This document shows, piece by piece, positions 41,734 to 51,226 of a stretch of 64,000 nt of DNA. Both the position numbers and the translations under genes were made by a program. The stretch is taken from positions 124,001 through 188,000 of the forward strand of contig NZ_VKAB01000022.1 of the NCBI RefSeq assembly GCF_009769385.1. Reading direction: 5' to 3'. The notes below the pieces were generated by a model. It searched no databases. It had not been told where the DNA came from and saw only the letters and a program-made list of their open reading frames with translations. Every line of letters starts with the position of its first letter. The stretch's first letter is position 1. This DNA is from Saccharothrix deserti (GTDB lineage Bacteria > Actinomycetota > Actinomycetes > Mycobacteriales > Pseudonocardiaceae).

Positions 41734-42875
41734 CCCAGTCCTCTCGCCCACTCGTACAGCTCGCGGGTCTGATCGGCGAAGCGGTGTTCTTCGCTGCCCA
41801 GCGGGTCCTTGAAGAAGAACGCCAACGCTCCCAACGCGCCCTTCTCCCCCGCCGCGTGGGCCGCGGCGACGAGCCGGGTGAGGTCGAGCACCAGCGGTGC
41901 CGCCAGTGCCGAGTCCAGGCCGGTCCAGGTGAACTGCAGGCTCATCCGCGCACCGAGGAACCCCTCGAACGACACGTGGTCCCAGGCGGTCTTCGTCTCG
42001 CCGAGGTCCGGCACGTTGTCGATGTGCAGGGGTGCGGTCACCTCACTGCCGAGCAGGGCCGCGAGCCCGTTCGCCTTGGACCTCAGCTTGCTGTCGGCGT
42101 GCGCCGGGTCCTCCAGCGTCGCGCCGTCCCCGCCGCCGAGCAGGTTGGTGCCCGCCCACGACCGGACCCTCAGTGCCCGTGCGGTGAACATCGGCGCGAG
42201 CACCGTGCGCAGCAGGGTCTCACCGGTCTTGCCGTCCCGCCCGGCGTAGGGCAGGCCCTCCCGTCGGGCGAGTTCGTCCAACGCGGGCAGGGCGATCCCG
42301 GTCGAGGGTGTGAACTCGACGAACGGGCAGCCTGCCGTGAGCGCCGCGTAGGCGGCAAGCGAACTGGGTGGCAGCACGTTCCGGTCGGGATCGGCCAACG
42401 CGCGCTCCAACGCGGCCAGCTCGGCGTGCTCGGGCAGCGGCGGCACGGGCGGTTCGGTGGACGACACGTTGACCACGACGACGCGTGCGAGCCGGTGCCG
42501 TTCGCGGAACGCGGTGATGTCGGCGACCAAGCGCCGGGCGACGTCGGCCTGGGCGCCGTCGAAGCTCGCCGTCCGGATCTCGCCGTCCACCTCGCGCAGA
42601 CCGGGCGTGATGCACTCCAGCAGGTGATGCGGCAGCACACCGCCCTGGGCCAGCAGCTCGGCCCGTTTCTCCAGGGGTGCCTGCGCGATGTCGTGCCCGC
42701 CGACGACGAGGTCCGACCACCCGGGCAGCGTGACACCGGCCAGTTCGGGTCGTTCGGTCACACATCCGGTGGCGGGTGTCAGGCCCGCGCGCAGGGCCAG
42801 CAGCCCGCTCACGGCGGTCGTCGCGACGGAGCCACGTGCGCCGATCAGCCAGAGCCCGGTGGACTCATCCGCCAT
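41730..42875 (-). CDS. Inositol-3-phosphate synthase-like NAD-dependent cyclase
   Basis: 381 residues with the myo-inositol-1-phosphate synthase fold. N-terminal Rossmann motif LWLIGARGSVATTAVSGL, VVVNVSSTEP, FTPSTGIALPAL, the active-site helix region GKTGETLLRTVLAPMFTARAL and the conserved WAGTNLLGGGDGATLEDP. It would convert a hexose phosphate to a cyclitol phosphate. The position in an ebo operon lacking the dehydroquinate-synthase-like eboD suggests it supplies the cyclitol step instead. A strong GGAGG lies 4 bp before the ATG. The gap to the binding-protein gene is 47 bp, the largest within the operon. Confidence 0.85.
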   Translation of the reverse strand: MADESTGLWLIGARGSVATTAVSGLLALRAGLTPATGCVTERPELAGVTLPGWSDLVVGGHDIAQAPLEKRAELLAQGGVLPHHLLECITPGLREVDGEIRTASFDGAQADVARRLVADITAFRERHRLARVVVVNVSSTEPPVPPLPEHAELAALERALADPDRNVLPPSSLAAYAALTAGCPFVEFTPSTGIALPALDELARREGLPYAGRDGKTGETLLRTVLAPMFTARALRVRSWAGTNLLGGGDGATLEDPAHADSKLRSKANGLAALLGSEVTAPLHIDNVPDLGETKTAWDHVSFEGFLGARMSLQFTWTGLDSALAAPLVLDLTRLVAAAHAAGEKGALGALAFFFKDPLGSEEHRFADQTRELYEWARGLG

Positions 42876-42922
42876 TCGTCCTCCCTCCGATCTGGGGTGC
42901 CGCGCGGTCAGCCCGGCCACGG

Positions 42923-44116
42923 CTACTTCCAGGGACCGGGGTAGCCCGGCATCGACTCGCAGCCGCACATGGCGTAGTGCAGCGGTGGCATGTCCTGCTT
43001 GATGAAGTCCTGGACGTCGTCCTGGGTGACCTTGGGCTGGGGCAGCACCCATTCCTCGGGCACCTGCTTGCCTTCCAGGATCCTGAGCGCGGCGATGACC
43101 GGCGTCCGCCATTGGAAGGTGGGGTAGGTGGGCGCGACCGCCGTCATCTTCTCCGTGACCCACGTCCTCAGGAAGTCCTGCTGGTCCTCGCCGACGAACG
43201 GCGGGATCGGCACGCCCGCGTCCTGGAACGCCTCGACCGCGGCGACGGAGGTCGCGCCGGCGTCCATCCACACGCCGTCGATCCGGCCTTCGCGCTGGAT
43301 GTAGTCGTTGACGATGGTCTTGGTCTTGGCCGCGTCGCCGTCGGTGAACTCGACACCGACGATGTCCAGCCCGCTGCCGGCGAAGATCTCGTTCGCCGCG
43401 GCCCACCGCTGCTCCAGCACGTCCACGCCGGGCAGGATGCGCAACGCCAGCACCTTGCCGCCCGCCTTCACCTTCTCCTTCAGGAACTCCGCGCCGTCCG
43501 CGCCGAACGCGAACCCGCCGATCGGGTGAATGAAGGTGACCGGGCAGGTGGAGTTGACCCCGCGGTCGAACACGATCACCGGCACACCGGTCTGGCATGC
43601 GGCCTCGACTGCGGGCGTCAGCGTGGCGGTGGTGTTCGGCGACACGATCAGCGCGCTGCACCCTTGCGTGGCGAAGGACTGGATGTCGCTGATCTGCTTG
43701 TCGTCCTTGGCTTCCGCGTCGAGCACGGTGAACTTGGTGATCTCCGGGTGCAGCTTCACCTCCTCCTGCATGGTCTTGAACCCGACCTGCCGCCACGGGT
43801 TGTCGACCGAGGCGTTGGAGAAGCACAGGTGGTGGTTGCCGCCGGGCTTGGCGTACTCGGTGGTGGCGACCATCTTCGGGTCGAGCATCTGCTCCCACGG
43901 CTTGGGCTCCCCGCCCCCGCCCCCGTCCTCGAACCCGACCGGCTTCGCGGTGCGGAACTCCAACTGGCGCTCGTACTCGGCTTGGTCGAAGAACTCGGAC
44001 TTCGCCGCCTGGTCGGACGTAGTCGTGGCGCCTGGGCCCGCAGCGGGCAGGTCGCTCGAACAACCGGCTGTCGCCAGGGCGCCCGCGAGGACGACTGCGA
44101 ACCACTTCCTGCGCAT
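42923..44116 (-). CDS. Ribose/inositol-type ABC importer, substrate-binding lipoprotein
   Basis: 397 residues, lipobox ALATAGC (Cys ~19). A ~80-residue extra N-terminal segment (with a GGGGG turn) precedes a Peripla_BP_4 domain: HLCFSNASVDNPWRQVGFKTMQEEV, SFATQGCSALIVSPNTTATLTPAVEAACQTGVPVIVFDRGV, LRILPGVDVLEQRWAAANEIF and IDGVWMDAGATSVAAVEAF. It binds a monosaccharide or cyclitol outside the membrane for the two permeases upstream in the operon. The C-terminus contains a CGCES Cys pair. AAGGAG lies 9 bases from the ATG. Confidence 0.9.
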   Translation of the reverse strand: MRRKWFAVVLAGALATAGCSSDLPAAGPGATTTSDQAAKSEFFDQAEYERQLEFRTAKPVGFEDGGGGGEPKPWEQMLDPKMVATTEYAKPGGNHHLCFSNASVDNPWRQVGFKTMQEEVKLHPEITKFTVLDAEAKDDKQISDIQSFATQGCSALIVSPNTTATLTPAVEAACQTGVPVIVFDRGVNSTCPVTFIHPIGGFAFGADGAEFLKEKVKAGGKVLALRILPGVDVLEQRWAAANEIFAGSGLDIVGVEFTDGDAAKTKTIVNDYIQREGRIDGVWMDAGATSVAAVEAFQDAGVPIPPFVGEDQQDFLRTWVTEKMTAVAPTYPTFQWRTPVIAALRILEGKQVPEEWVLPQPKVTQDDVQDFIKQDMPPLHYAMCGCESMPGYPGPWK

Positions 44117-44145
44117 GGTGTTGCTCCTTGGTTCTTCGGCGGCGT

Positions 44146-45135
44146 TCAAGAGGTCACCGGTTCGGGTTCGCGAGGCTGAAGCACTCGTCGCAAGCCGGTG
44201 CCGCGCGCGGCGTAGGCGACCGCCGCGATGATGATCAGGCCCTGCACGGCGGATTCGAGCGCACCCGAGACACCAAGCAGGTTCAACAGCGAGAACAGGG
44301 CCTCCAACGACAGTGCTCCCGCTGCGGCGGCGACCACCGAGCCGCGACCACCCCCGAGCAGGACACCGCCGAGCACGACCGCGGTGATGGCCCGGAACTC
44401 CAAGCCGTTGCCGACCTGTGCGGACACCCCGGCGAACCCGGCGAGCAGGATGGCGGCGAGCGCGGCGAGCAGTCCCGAGAGCACGAACGCGATCAGCCGC
44501 AGCCGGTCGACGCGGCCGCCGGCCAGCCGGACGGCCGTGTCGTTGTCGCCCACCGCGAGCAGCGTCCGCCCGGTGCCGCCGCGCATGAACAGCGCCGCGG
44601 CGACCAACACCACCAGCAGGATGAGCACCGACCACGGCACTTGGCCCAGGACTGGCACGTCGATCCCGCCCCGGCCGAACGTCCGGAACGACGGTGACAG
44701 GGCGCCGCGCGGCGCGCCACCGGTCCACAGGAACACCGCGCCGTCGAGCACCAGCAGCACCCCGAGCGTCACGATGAACGACGGCACCAGCAGCTTCGTC
44801 GTGATCAGGCCGTTGACCAGCCCGACGAGGACGCCGAAGCCGAGCAGCAGCGCGATCACCCAGGACGTGTTCGCGTCGTCCCCGTCGACCAGTCGTGCGG
44901 CGATCACGACCTCCGCGGTCACCAGCGACCCCACCGACAGGTCGTAGCCACCCGACACGACCACGAAGTACTGGCCGATCGCCAGGATCATCAACGGCGC
45001 GGCGCGCTTGAGCAGCGCCAGGTACCCGGCCGGCTCGGCGTACGCGGGACCGGCGAAGGCCAGGGCCACCAGCAGGACCACGAGCACGACCAGCACCGGC
45101 GCGGTCCCGTCGGCCAGGCGGGGTCGCCACGTCAC
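44146..45135 (-). CDS. Ribose/inositol-type ABC importer permease (RbsC family), second copy
   Basis: 329 residues, ~8-10 membrane helices, BPD_transp_2 family. Typical motifs: GQYFVVVSGGYDLSVGSLV, LVGLVNGLITTKLLVPSFIVTLGVLLVLDG and the cytoplasmic loop AITAVVLGGVLLGGGRGSVV. The GTG at 45135 follows GGAGG and overlaps the previous permease stop by 4 nt. It presumably forms a heterodimer with the neighbouring permease. Confidence 0.92.
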   Translation of the reverse strand: MTWRPRLADGTAPVLVVLVVLLVALAFAGPAYAEPAGYLALLKRAAPLMILAIGQYFVVVSGGYDLSVGSLVTAEVVIAARLVDGDDANTSWVIALLLGFGVLVGLVNGLITTKLLVPSFIVTLGVLLVLDGAVFLWTGGAPRGALSPSFRTFGRGGIDVPVLGQVPWSVLILLVVLVAAALFMRGGTGRTLLAVGDNDTAVRLAGGRVDRLRLIAFVLSGLLAALAAILLAGFAGVSAQVGNGLEFRAITAVVLGGVLLGGGRGSVVAAAAGALSLEALFSLLNLLGVSGALESAVQGLIIIAAVAYAARGTGLRRVLQPREPEPVTS

Positions 45136-46139
45136 GTCGACCTCCGGGACAACTGGCGGCGGGCGTACAGCGCCACCGCGACGATGAGCACGATGCCCCG
45201 CACCACGTCCTTGAAGAACGGGTCGACCGCGAGGTCGTCGAAGACGGTGTCGAGGGTGGCCAGGATCAGCACGCCACCGACCGTGCCGACCACGCCGCCG
45301 CGGCCACCGGCGAGTGCCGCGCCGCCGAGCACCACGGCCGCGATGGACTCCAGGTCGTACCCCGCGTCGGTGCCGACGTACGGCGCGCCCGACCCGAGCC
45401 TTGCCGCCAGGAACACACCGGCCAGTCCCGCCGCGACCGAGCACAGCACGTGCGCGGTGACGATCGTCCGGCCGGTCCGCACACCGGACAGCCGGGCGAC
45501 GTCGACGTCCCCGCCGACCGCGTACATGTGGTAACCGCCGCGGGTCCGCCGCAGGTACCACCACGCGCCCGCGGCGATGAGCAGCATCAGCAGCGCCGCC
45601 ACCGGGATCGGCCCGATCCGGTCGTACCCGAGGTGCTGGAACGAACGGGGCACGCTGCCCGCCGGCCCGGTGTAGTTGTGTTCGAGGTACCCGCGCAAGA
45701 CCAACGCGACCCCGAGCGTGGCGATGAACGCGTTGGCCCTCAACACCGTGATCACGAGTCCGTTGACCAGGCCGACCACCGCCGCGACCGCCAGCGCCAG
45801 CAGCACCCCCGGCACGATCATCGTCCCGCTGCCCGCCATGGTCTCGGCCGCCACGAGCGAGCTCAGCCCGACCAGGTAGGCCACGGACAGGTCCAGCGAA
45901 CCGGTGATGATCACGATGGTCTGCCCGACCGCGACAAGTCCCAGCACGGTGCTGCGGGTGAGGATGTTGAGGATGCCGCCCTGGTCGAGCAGCACACCGC
46001 CGTCGAGCGCCACCAGGACGCTGCCGACCACGAGCAGCACGGCCAACGCGACGTACACGGTCACGGTGGGGGTGAGCGCGAACTTCCGCGGTCGCGTCGC
46101 GCTCGCGTTCCGCAGGGTCCGTTCCCGCACGACGCTCAC
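45132..46139 (-). CDS. Ribose/inositol-type ABC importer permease (RbsC family), first copy
   Basis: 335 residues, BPD_transp_2 family. Motifs: [54 protein letters not shown] and [24 protein letters not shown]. The GTG start overlaps the ATPase stop by 4 nt and its stop overlaps the second permease, so expression is coupled. Confidence 0.92.
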   Translation of the reverse strand: MSVVRERTLRNASATRPRKFALTPTVTVYVALAVLLVVGSVLVALDGGVLLDQGGILNILTRSTVLGLVAVGQTIVIITGSLDLSVAYLVGLSSLVAAETMAGSGTMIVPGVLLALAVAAVVGLVNGLVITVLRANAFIATLGVALVLRGYLEHNYTGPAGSVPRSFQHLGYDRIGPIPVAALLMLLIAAGAWWYLRRTRGGYHMYAVGGDVDVARLSGVRTGRTIVTAHVLCSVAAGLAGVFLAARLGSGAPYVGTDAGYDLESIAAVVLGGAALAGGRGGVVGTVGGVLILATLDTVFDDLAVDPFFKDVVRGIVLIVAVALYARRQLSRRST

Positions 46140-47614
46140 GCGGCGTCACCGATCCCGTGTCCAGTGGCCAGCCTTATCACGGCTTCCTCCGAGGCGCCGG
46201 CGGGCAGTTCGCCCGCCACGGCGCCTTCGTGCATCACGAGGATCCGGTCGCTCATGCCGATCAACTCGGGCAGCTCCGAGGAGATCATCAGGATGGCCAC
46301 TCCCCCACCCGCGAGGTCGCGCAGCAGCCGGTAGACGGCCTGCTTCGCGCCCACGTCGATGCCGCGCGTCGGCTCGTCCACGATCAACACCCGCGGCTCG
46401 ACCGCGAGCCACTTGCCGAGCACGACCTTCTGCTGGTTGCCGCCCGACAGGTAACGCACTTCCTGGTGCGGCCCGCGTGCGGTGACCGTGACCGACTCCA
46501 GCAGCTCGGTGAGGTCGGCCGCGCGCCGTGCCGCCGCTCCCCGTAACGCCGCCCGCCGCACGAGCAGGACGTTGTCCTTCACCGACTGCCGGAGCGCCAG
46601 ACCTTCGTCCTTGCGATCCTCGGTGACGTAGCCGATGCCGGCGCGGACAGCGGTCCGTGGCCGGTCGACGCGGACCGGCACGCCGTCCACCGCCACGGAG
46701 CCCGTGGCGAACGGCTCCACACCCCAGATCGCCCGCGCCGTCGCGGATCTCCCGGAACCCTGCAACCCGGCCAGGCCGACGATCTCACCGGCACGGACCT
46801 CGAAGGTCAGGTCCCGCACTCGGCCGTTCCCCGCCGCGCTCAACGCCAGCCGCACGTCACCCGCGGCGTTGCCGCGCTCCGGGTACAGGGCTTCGAGCGG
46901 ACGGCCGACCATCTGCCGCACGAGCTGGTCGGAGGTGATGTCGCCGGTCGCCGAGGTCGCCACGAACGCGCCGTCCTTCAGCACCGTGATCCGCCGGCTC
47001 AGGTCGAACACCTCGCGCATCCGGTGGGAGACGTAGAGGATCGCCATCCCCCGCTCCCGCAGCCGACCCACCAGCGCGTACAGCAGCTCGACCTCGTGAT
47101 CGGCCAACGCGGCGGTGGGCTCGTCCATGGCGAGCACCCCGGCGTCGGCGGACAGCGCCTTGACGATCTCCACCACCTGCCGCTGCGCGACGGAGAGCCG
47201 CGCGACGGCGGTCGCCGGGTCGATGGTCCCGACACCCAGCCAGTCCAGCAGCCGTCGCGTCTCGGCCTCCATCGACCGGCGGTCGACCTGACCGCGTCGC
47301 ACGGGTTCACGCCCCAGGAACACGTTCTCGGCGACCGACCGGTGTTCGAGGAGGTTGAACTCCTGGTGGATGATCGAGATGCCTGCCGCGTGCGCGTCGC
47401 GCGGGGTGCCGAACGAGACTTCCTTCCCGTCCAGCAGTATCCGGCCGGAGTCCGGTCTGTGCACGCCGGCCAGCACCTTCAGCAGGGTCGACTTGCCGGC
47501 GCCGTTCTCGCCGACCAGTGCGTGCACCTCGCCCGCCCGCAGTTCGAGGTCCACGCCGCGCAGCACGGTGACGCCGAGGAAGCTCTTGGTGATGCCCTCC
47601 AGCCGCACGTTCAC
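46136..47614 (-). CDS. Ribose/inositol-type ABC importer, double ATP-binding protein (RbsA/MglA family)
   Basis: 492 residues with two tandem nucleotide-binding domains. The first has Walker [16 protein letters not shown], signature [15 protein letters not shown] and Walker [12 protein letters not shown]. The second has the degenerate Walker [15 protein letters not shown], signature [16 protein letters not shown] and Walker [15 protein letters not shown]. This asymmetry is normal for the family. It energises import by the two permeases encoded next. First gene of the operon; the GTG at 47614 lies 7 bases from GGAGG. The promoter should lie in the 442-bp region upstream. Confidence 0.93.
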   Translation of the reverse strand: MNVRLEGITKSFLGVTVLRGVDLELRAGEVHALVGENGAGKSTLLKVLAGVHRPDSGRILLDGKEVSFGTPRDAHAAGISIIHQEFNLLEHRSVAENVFLGREPVRRGQVDRRSMEAETRRLLDWLGVGTIDPATAVARLSVAQRQVVEIVKALSADAGVLAMDEPTAALADHEVELLYALVGRLRERGMAILYVSHRMREVFDLSRRITVLKDGAFVATSATGDITSDQLVRQMVGRPLEALYPERGNAAGDVRLALSAAGNGRVRDLTFEVRAGEIVGLAGLQGSGRSATARAIWGVEPFATGSVAVDGVPVRVDRPRTAVRAGIGYVTEDRKDEGLALRQSVKDNVLLVRRAALRGAAARRAADLTELLESVTVTARGPHQEVRYLSGGNQQKVVLGKWLAVEPRVLIVDEPTRGIDVGAKQAVYRLLRDLAGGGVAILMISSELPELIGMSDRILVMHEGAVAGELPAGASEEAVIRLATGHGIGDAA

Positions 47615-48056
47615 ACGCGCACCTCCGTCCACGTTCCCGGCGAGCGTCGTGGCAGCAGCCGTGCACGTGCCCGCCGAACGGCCGCGCTCTCCGGGGATTC
47701 GGTCGGCCGCCCCGTCCGCCGCTGTTCGGCGGACCACGGCCATGACGCGAACCGTAGGAGCGCCGTCGGGTGCATGTCAATCAAAACCGTTGGCATAGCT
47801 GCGATGTGCGGTTCGCTCTCGTCGTGGGTGGCGGTGACCGCAACCCTCCATTGTGGACAAGGCTCGCCCCTGGCCGCGGTGCTCGACCTCATCGACGGCG
47901 AGCGGGCCGACCTGGCGTTCGAACGGCGCGACGAGGCTGGGGCACATGGGCTTCGCCGCTCCGCGACCGGCGCCGAGCTCATCGCTCTGGCCGGGATGAT
48001 CACGAAGCGCGAAGCCCAGGTGCCCCGCCTGCTGTGCCGGGTGGGTCGATGTGCGG
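47615..48056. other. 442-bp spacer upstream of the ebo/ABC operon
   Basis: It contains the presumed promoter of the 11-gene operon. Around 47774-47800 the sequence is unusually AT-rich (CAATCAAAACCGTTGGCATA), a plausible operator/promoter. One frame at 47860-48040 on the plus strand reads VLDLIDGERADLAFERRDEAG..., which looks coding but has no recognised family or clean ends; it may be a gene remnant. Nothing else was seen. Confidence 0.4.
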
Positions 48057-49427
48057 TCAGAACTGGGCGATGAACCTCCAGGCCTCGCCCTTGGTCCAGG
48101 TCCGCGCGCCGTCCTCACAGGCACAGCCGTCGACCGGACCCGGCCCGTGGCCCCCGTCGAACGCGGCCCACTGCACCGGGTACCCCGCCCGGCACGAGTA
48201 CGTGGTCGTGATGTGCGTGCGGCTGCCCGCAGCCGGCTCGCGCGGGCTCTGCGCGGCACAACCGTTGTTCGCCACGAACCGATCGCGCAACGACCGGCCC
48301 GCCGAGATGTTCAGCACGTTGTCCGAGATGCCGTGGATCCCGAAGTACGCGACCGGCTGCGTGCCGCCGGCGCACCCGCTCAACTGCCCACCCGCGTAGA
48401 CCACCACCCCGCGGAACACCGTCGGCCGGGAGCACGCCAGCGAGTAGCTCATGCCGCCGCCGTAGCTGAACCCCATCGCGAACCGCAACTTCGGGTCGAC
48501 GCAGAGGTCGCTCTCGATCCGCCTGATCATGTCGTCGACGAACGTGACGTCCTCACCGCCGGAGTTCGCCCACCCGCTGCCCAGGCCCTGCGGCGCCACC
48601 AGGATCGCGCTGTTGTTCGACTGCTCCTGCATCCCGTAGTACGACCACGCCGCACCGCTCGTCCCACCGCCCGACACGTCGTTCATCGTGCCGCCGTTCC
48701 AGTGGAACCCGAAGATCAACCGGTACGGACGGGTGTTGTCGTAGCCGTCGGGCACCCGCAGGACGAAGCTGCGGTTCTTGCCGCTGCTCTGGATCGTGTG
48801 CGGGCCGCTGCGCAACGTCGGCGCCTTGCCACAGCCGCTGCCGCCGGGATCACCGCCGCCCGACACCTTGGCCAACTGCCACTGCTGGTTGTTCCCGCCC
48901 GTGTCGGCGTACTGGACGACGTTCCCGCCGTCCGCGGTGGAGGAGCCCTGCACCTCCACCGCCTTGTTGCTGTGCCGGGCGATCAACCGCACGTGGCCGC
49001 CGTCGGAGTCGGCCAGTCGGAACTGCTGGTTCGTGCCACCGTGGTCGGTCCACTGCTGGATCGCGGCGCCGTCGGCGGTCGACGAGTTCGGCACGTCGAG
49101 GACCTTGCCGGAGTGGCGGGACTTGAGCCGGTAGTAGCCACCGCCGGAGTCCAGGAACTGCCACTGCTGGTTGGCCCCGTCGTTGCGGGACCACTGGGTG
49201 ATGCGGCCACCGTCGTTGGTGGCCAGGCCGTACACGTCCAACGCCTTGCCGCTGTTGCGGTTCACCAGGACGTACCACGCGCTCGTGTCGACCGTGGCCG
49301 CCGACGCCGGCAACGCGTTCACCGCGGTCATCGTGCCGGCCGCGAGGAGCACCGCCGCCACGGCGGCCGTCACCGGTCGCCTGCGTCGTGCCTGTGGGGA
49401 GGCGGGGGCCTCACCGCTGGTTTTCAT
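48057..49427 (-). CDS. Secreted ricin-lectin esterase (feruloyl esterase / CE1-like)
   Basis: 456 residues: signal peptide (~1-43), ricin-type trefoil (~46-190) and an alpha/beta-hydrolase (~200-456) of the PHB-depolymerase/feruloyl-esterase type (LpqC-like). Nucleophile Ser in FAMGFSYGGGMSYSLAC, Asp in FGIHGISDNVLN, His in AFDGGHGPGP; several Cys pairs suggest disulfides. It likely cleaves ferulate or acetyl esters from arabinoxylan. The lectin domain is the same type as on the GH10, GH62 and GH43 proteins. The ATG at 49427 follows GAAGGAG. It is 16 bp downstream of the ThuA-DUF1080 gene, so probably cotranscribed. Confidence 0.9.
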   Translation of the reverse strand: MKTSGEAPASPQARRRRPVTAAVAAVLLAAGTMTAVNALPASAATVDTSAWYVLVNRNSGKALDVYGLATNDGGRITQWSRNDGANQQWQFLDSGGGYYRLKSRHSGKVLDVPNSSTADGAAIQQWTDHGGTNQQFRLADSDGGHVRLIARHSNKAVEVQGSSTADGGNVVQYADTGGNNQQWQLAKVSGGGDPGGSGCGKAPTLRSGPHTIQSSGKNRSFVLRVPDGYDNTRPYRLIFGFHWNGGTMNDVSGGGTSGAAWSYYGMQEQSNNSAILVAPQGLGSGWANSGGEDVTFVDDMIRRIESDLCVDPKLRFAMGFSYGGGMSYSLACSRPTVFRGVVVYAGGQLSGCAGGTQPVAYFGIHGISDNVLNISAGRSLRDRFVANNGCAAQSPREPAAGSRTHITTTYSCRAGYPVQWAAFDGGHGPGPVDGCACEDGARTWTKGEAWRFIAQF

Positions 49428-49443
49428 CGAACACTCCTTCGGT

Positions 49444-51141
49444 TCAAGGCAGGGTCCACCGCTGGTTGGTGCCGCCGTGGCAGCTCCAGATGATCAACTG
49501 CGTGCCGTCCGCGGAACTACCACCATTGGCGTCCAGGCACTTGCCCGACTGCGGGTTCACCAACGAACCGTTGGCACCGGCAGTCCAGTTCTGACCACCG
49601 CTGCCATTGCACGTCCACAACCGAACCGCGGCGGCGTTGGCCGTACCCGCCACCTCCATGCACTTGTCGAGCGCGCGCAACGTGGACCCGTTGACCGTCC
49701 AACGCTGGTTCGCACCGCTGTTGCACGTCCACAACTGCAGCTTCGCACCGTCGACCGAGCTGCCACCGTTGACGTCCACGCACTTACCGGAGCCGCTGGT
49801 GATCGGCCCGGTGCGCGGAACGGTGCCGCCCAGTTCCTTGATGCGGATGTTGCGGAACGACACGTCGTCGCCGGTGCCGTGGTTCTGGATGCCGATGTGC
49901 CCGGACACCAGCGACCGGGCCGGGTCGGTGTTGGTGAAGTCGTTGACCTGCACGCCGTTGAGGAACACCTGCAGGCGCTCGCCTTCGACCAGCAGCTCGA
50001 AGGTGTTCCACTCGCCGGGCGGGTTGAGCGCGGCGTCACGGGCGGCCTGGTCGGCGCCCTTGAACCCGTAGATCGCGCCGGTGGTCTTGTCCGCGGTGTC
50101 GGTGGCGTCGATCTGCACCTCGTAGCCGTTGTTCATCGCGGAGTTCGGGTCGGTGCTGGGCGGGAAGCCGACGAAGACCCCGGAGTTGTCGTCGCCGGGC
50201 ATCCGCCAGTCCAGCTTCAGCGAGTACGAGCGGTACTCGCGCGCGCTGTTCCAGAACAGGCCCTGGCCGCCGAACGAGGTCAGCGTGCCGTCGCTGTTGG
50301 TGAAGCCGCCCGGTCCGGCCTGTGACCAGCCGGTGGTGGAGCCGTTGTACAGCGCGGTGTAGCCGTTCTCCGGCCGGCAGTCGGCATCGGTCCGGTTGGC
50401 CGCGTAGCGGATGCCCCCGAGGATCATGGAGCGGAACCCGGCCTCGGCGTAGGTCGACTGGGTGTGGCCGCTGCCGGTGTAGAAGGAGCGTCCGCTTTGG
50501 ACGGTCTTGCACCAGGTGTGCGGGTGGTCGGCACCCATCGAGCCGCCGGAGTAGGTCGACTCGTCCAACGTGGCCAGGACCCGTGCCGTGGACCGGACGT
50601 TGCCGCGGAAGTTGTACCACTCGTCGGTCCGGGTCCACGCCGGACTCAGGTGCGCGGTGGCCGCGTGCGCCCGGTTCTCCACTCGGACCGTCGCCTGCTG
50701 GATGGCCGGGTGCGAGGTGAAGTACGTGCCGACCAGCTCGCCGTAGAACGGCCAGTCGTACTCGGTGTCGGACGCCGAGTGGATGCCGACGTACCCGCCC
50801 CCGCCCCGGATGTAGGACTCGAACGCGGTCTGCTGCGTGGTGTTGAGCACGTCCCCGGTGGTGTTGAGGAACACCACGGTCTCGTACCGGGCCAGGTTGG
50901 TGGTGGTGAACTGGTTCGAGTCCTCGGTGGTGGTCACCGTGAAGCTGTTGGCCGCGCCCAGGTCCCGGATCAGCTGGATGCCGGCCGGGATCGAGTCGTG
51001 CCGGAAGCCCGCGGTCTTGGAGAACACCAGCACGTCGTACGGCGCGTCGGCCGCGACGGCCGGTGGGCTGGAGTTGAGCGCGGCGACGGTCAAGGCGGCG
51101 GCAACCACGCCGATCGCGCGTCGGGTGAGGGAGTTTCTCAT
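49444..51141 (-). CDS. Secreted ThuA-DUF1080-ricin lectin protein
   Basis: 565 residues: signal peptide (~1-30), ThuA-like domain (~34-245; DVLVFSKTAGFRHDSIPAGI, GGGGYVGIHSASDTEYDW, GADHPHTWCKTVQSGRSFYTGSGH), DUF1080/3-keto-disaccharide hydrolase-like jelly roll (~258-435; LYNGSTTGW, SLKLDWRMPGDDNSGVFVGFP, NNGYEVQID) and a ricin-type trefoil (~440-565). ThuA and DUF1080 proteins have been linked to metabolism of 3-keto-glycosides. Being secreted and next to a secreted sugar dehydrogenase, it may process oxidised glycosides outside the cell; this is inference. The lectin DNA is nearly identical to that of the next gene. Confidence 0.88.
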   Translation of the reverse strand: MRNSLTRRAIGVVAAALTVAALNSSPPAVAADAPYDVLVFSKTAGFRHDSIPAGIQLIRDLGAANSFTVTTTEDSNQFTTTNLARYETVVFLNTTGDVLNTTQQTAFESYIRGGGGYVGIHSASDTEYDWPFYGELVGTYFTSHPAIQQATVRVENRAHAATAHLSPAWTRTDEWYNFRGNVRSTARVLATLDESTYSGGSMGADHPHTWCKTVQSGRSFYTGSGHTQSTYAEAGFRSMILGGIRYAANRTDADCRPENGYTALYNGSTTGWSQAGPGGFTNSDGTLTSFGGQGLFWNSAREYRSYSLKLDWRMPGDDNSGVFVGFPPSTDPNSAMNNGYEVQIDATDTADKTTGAIYGFKGADQAARDAALNPPGEWNTFELLVEGERLQVFLNGVQVNDFTNTDPARSLVSGHIGIQNHGTGDDVSFRNIRIKELGGTVPRTGPITSGSGKCVDVNGGSSVDGAKLQLWTCNSGANQRWTVNGSTLRALDKCMEVAGTANAAAVRLWTCNGSGGQNWTAGANGSLVNPQSGKCLDANGGSSADGTQLIIWSCHGGTNQRWTLP

Positions 51142-51163
51142 CTCTTAGCCTCCTGGGAGGAGG

Positions 51164-51206
51164 GCGATGTGGCATCGCTCCTGTCGTGGGAGCGATGCCA
51201 CATCGC
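51164..51206 (-). terminator. Long perfect hairpin between ThuA-DUF1080 and dehydrogenase genes
   Basis: Perfect 18-bp inverted repeat GCGATGTGGCATCGCTCC (51164-51181) / 51189-51206 with a 7-nt loop. It is downstream of the dehydrogenase stop (minus strand) and 23 bp upstream of the ThuA-DUF1080 start, so it can terminate the former or act as an attenuator. Confidence 0.8.
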
Positions 51207-51226
51207 GGTCCTTGCCGGTTTCATCC

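Noticed and set aside
47774-48056. Possible small gene or remnant (VLDLIDGERADLAF...) on the plus strand
   Set aside because: No recognisable family, no clear ribosome-binding site or ends; kept only as a note in the spacer entry.
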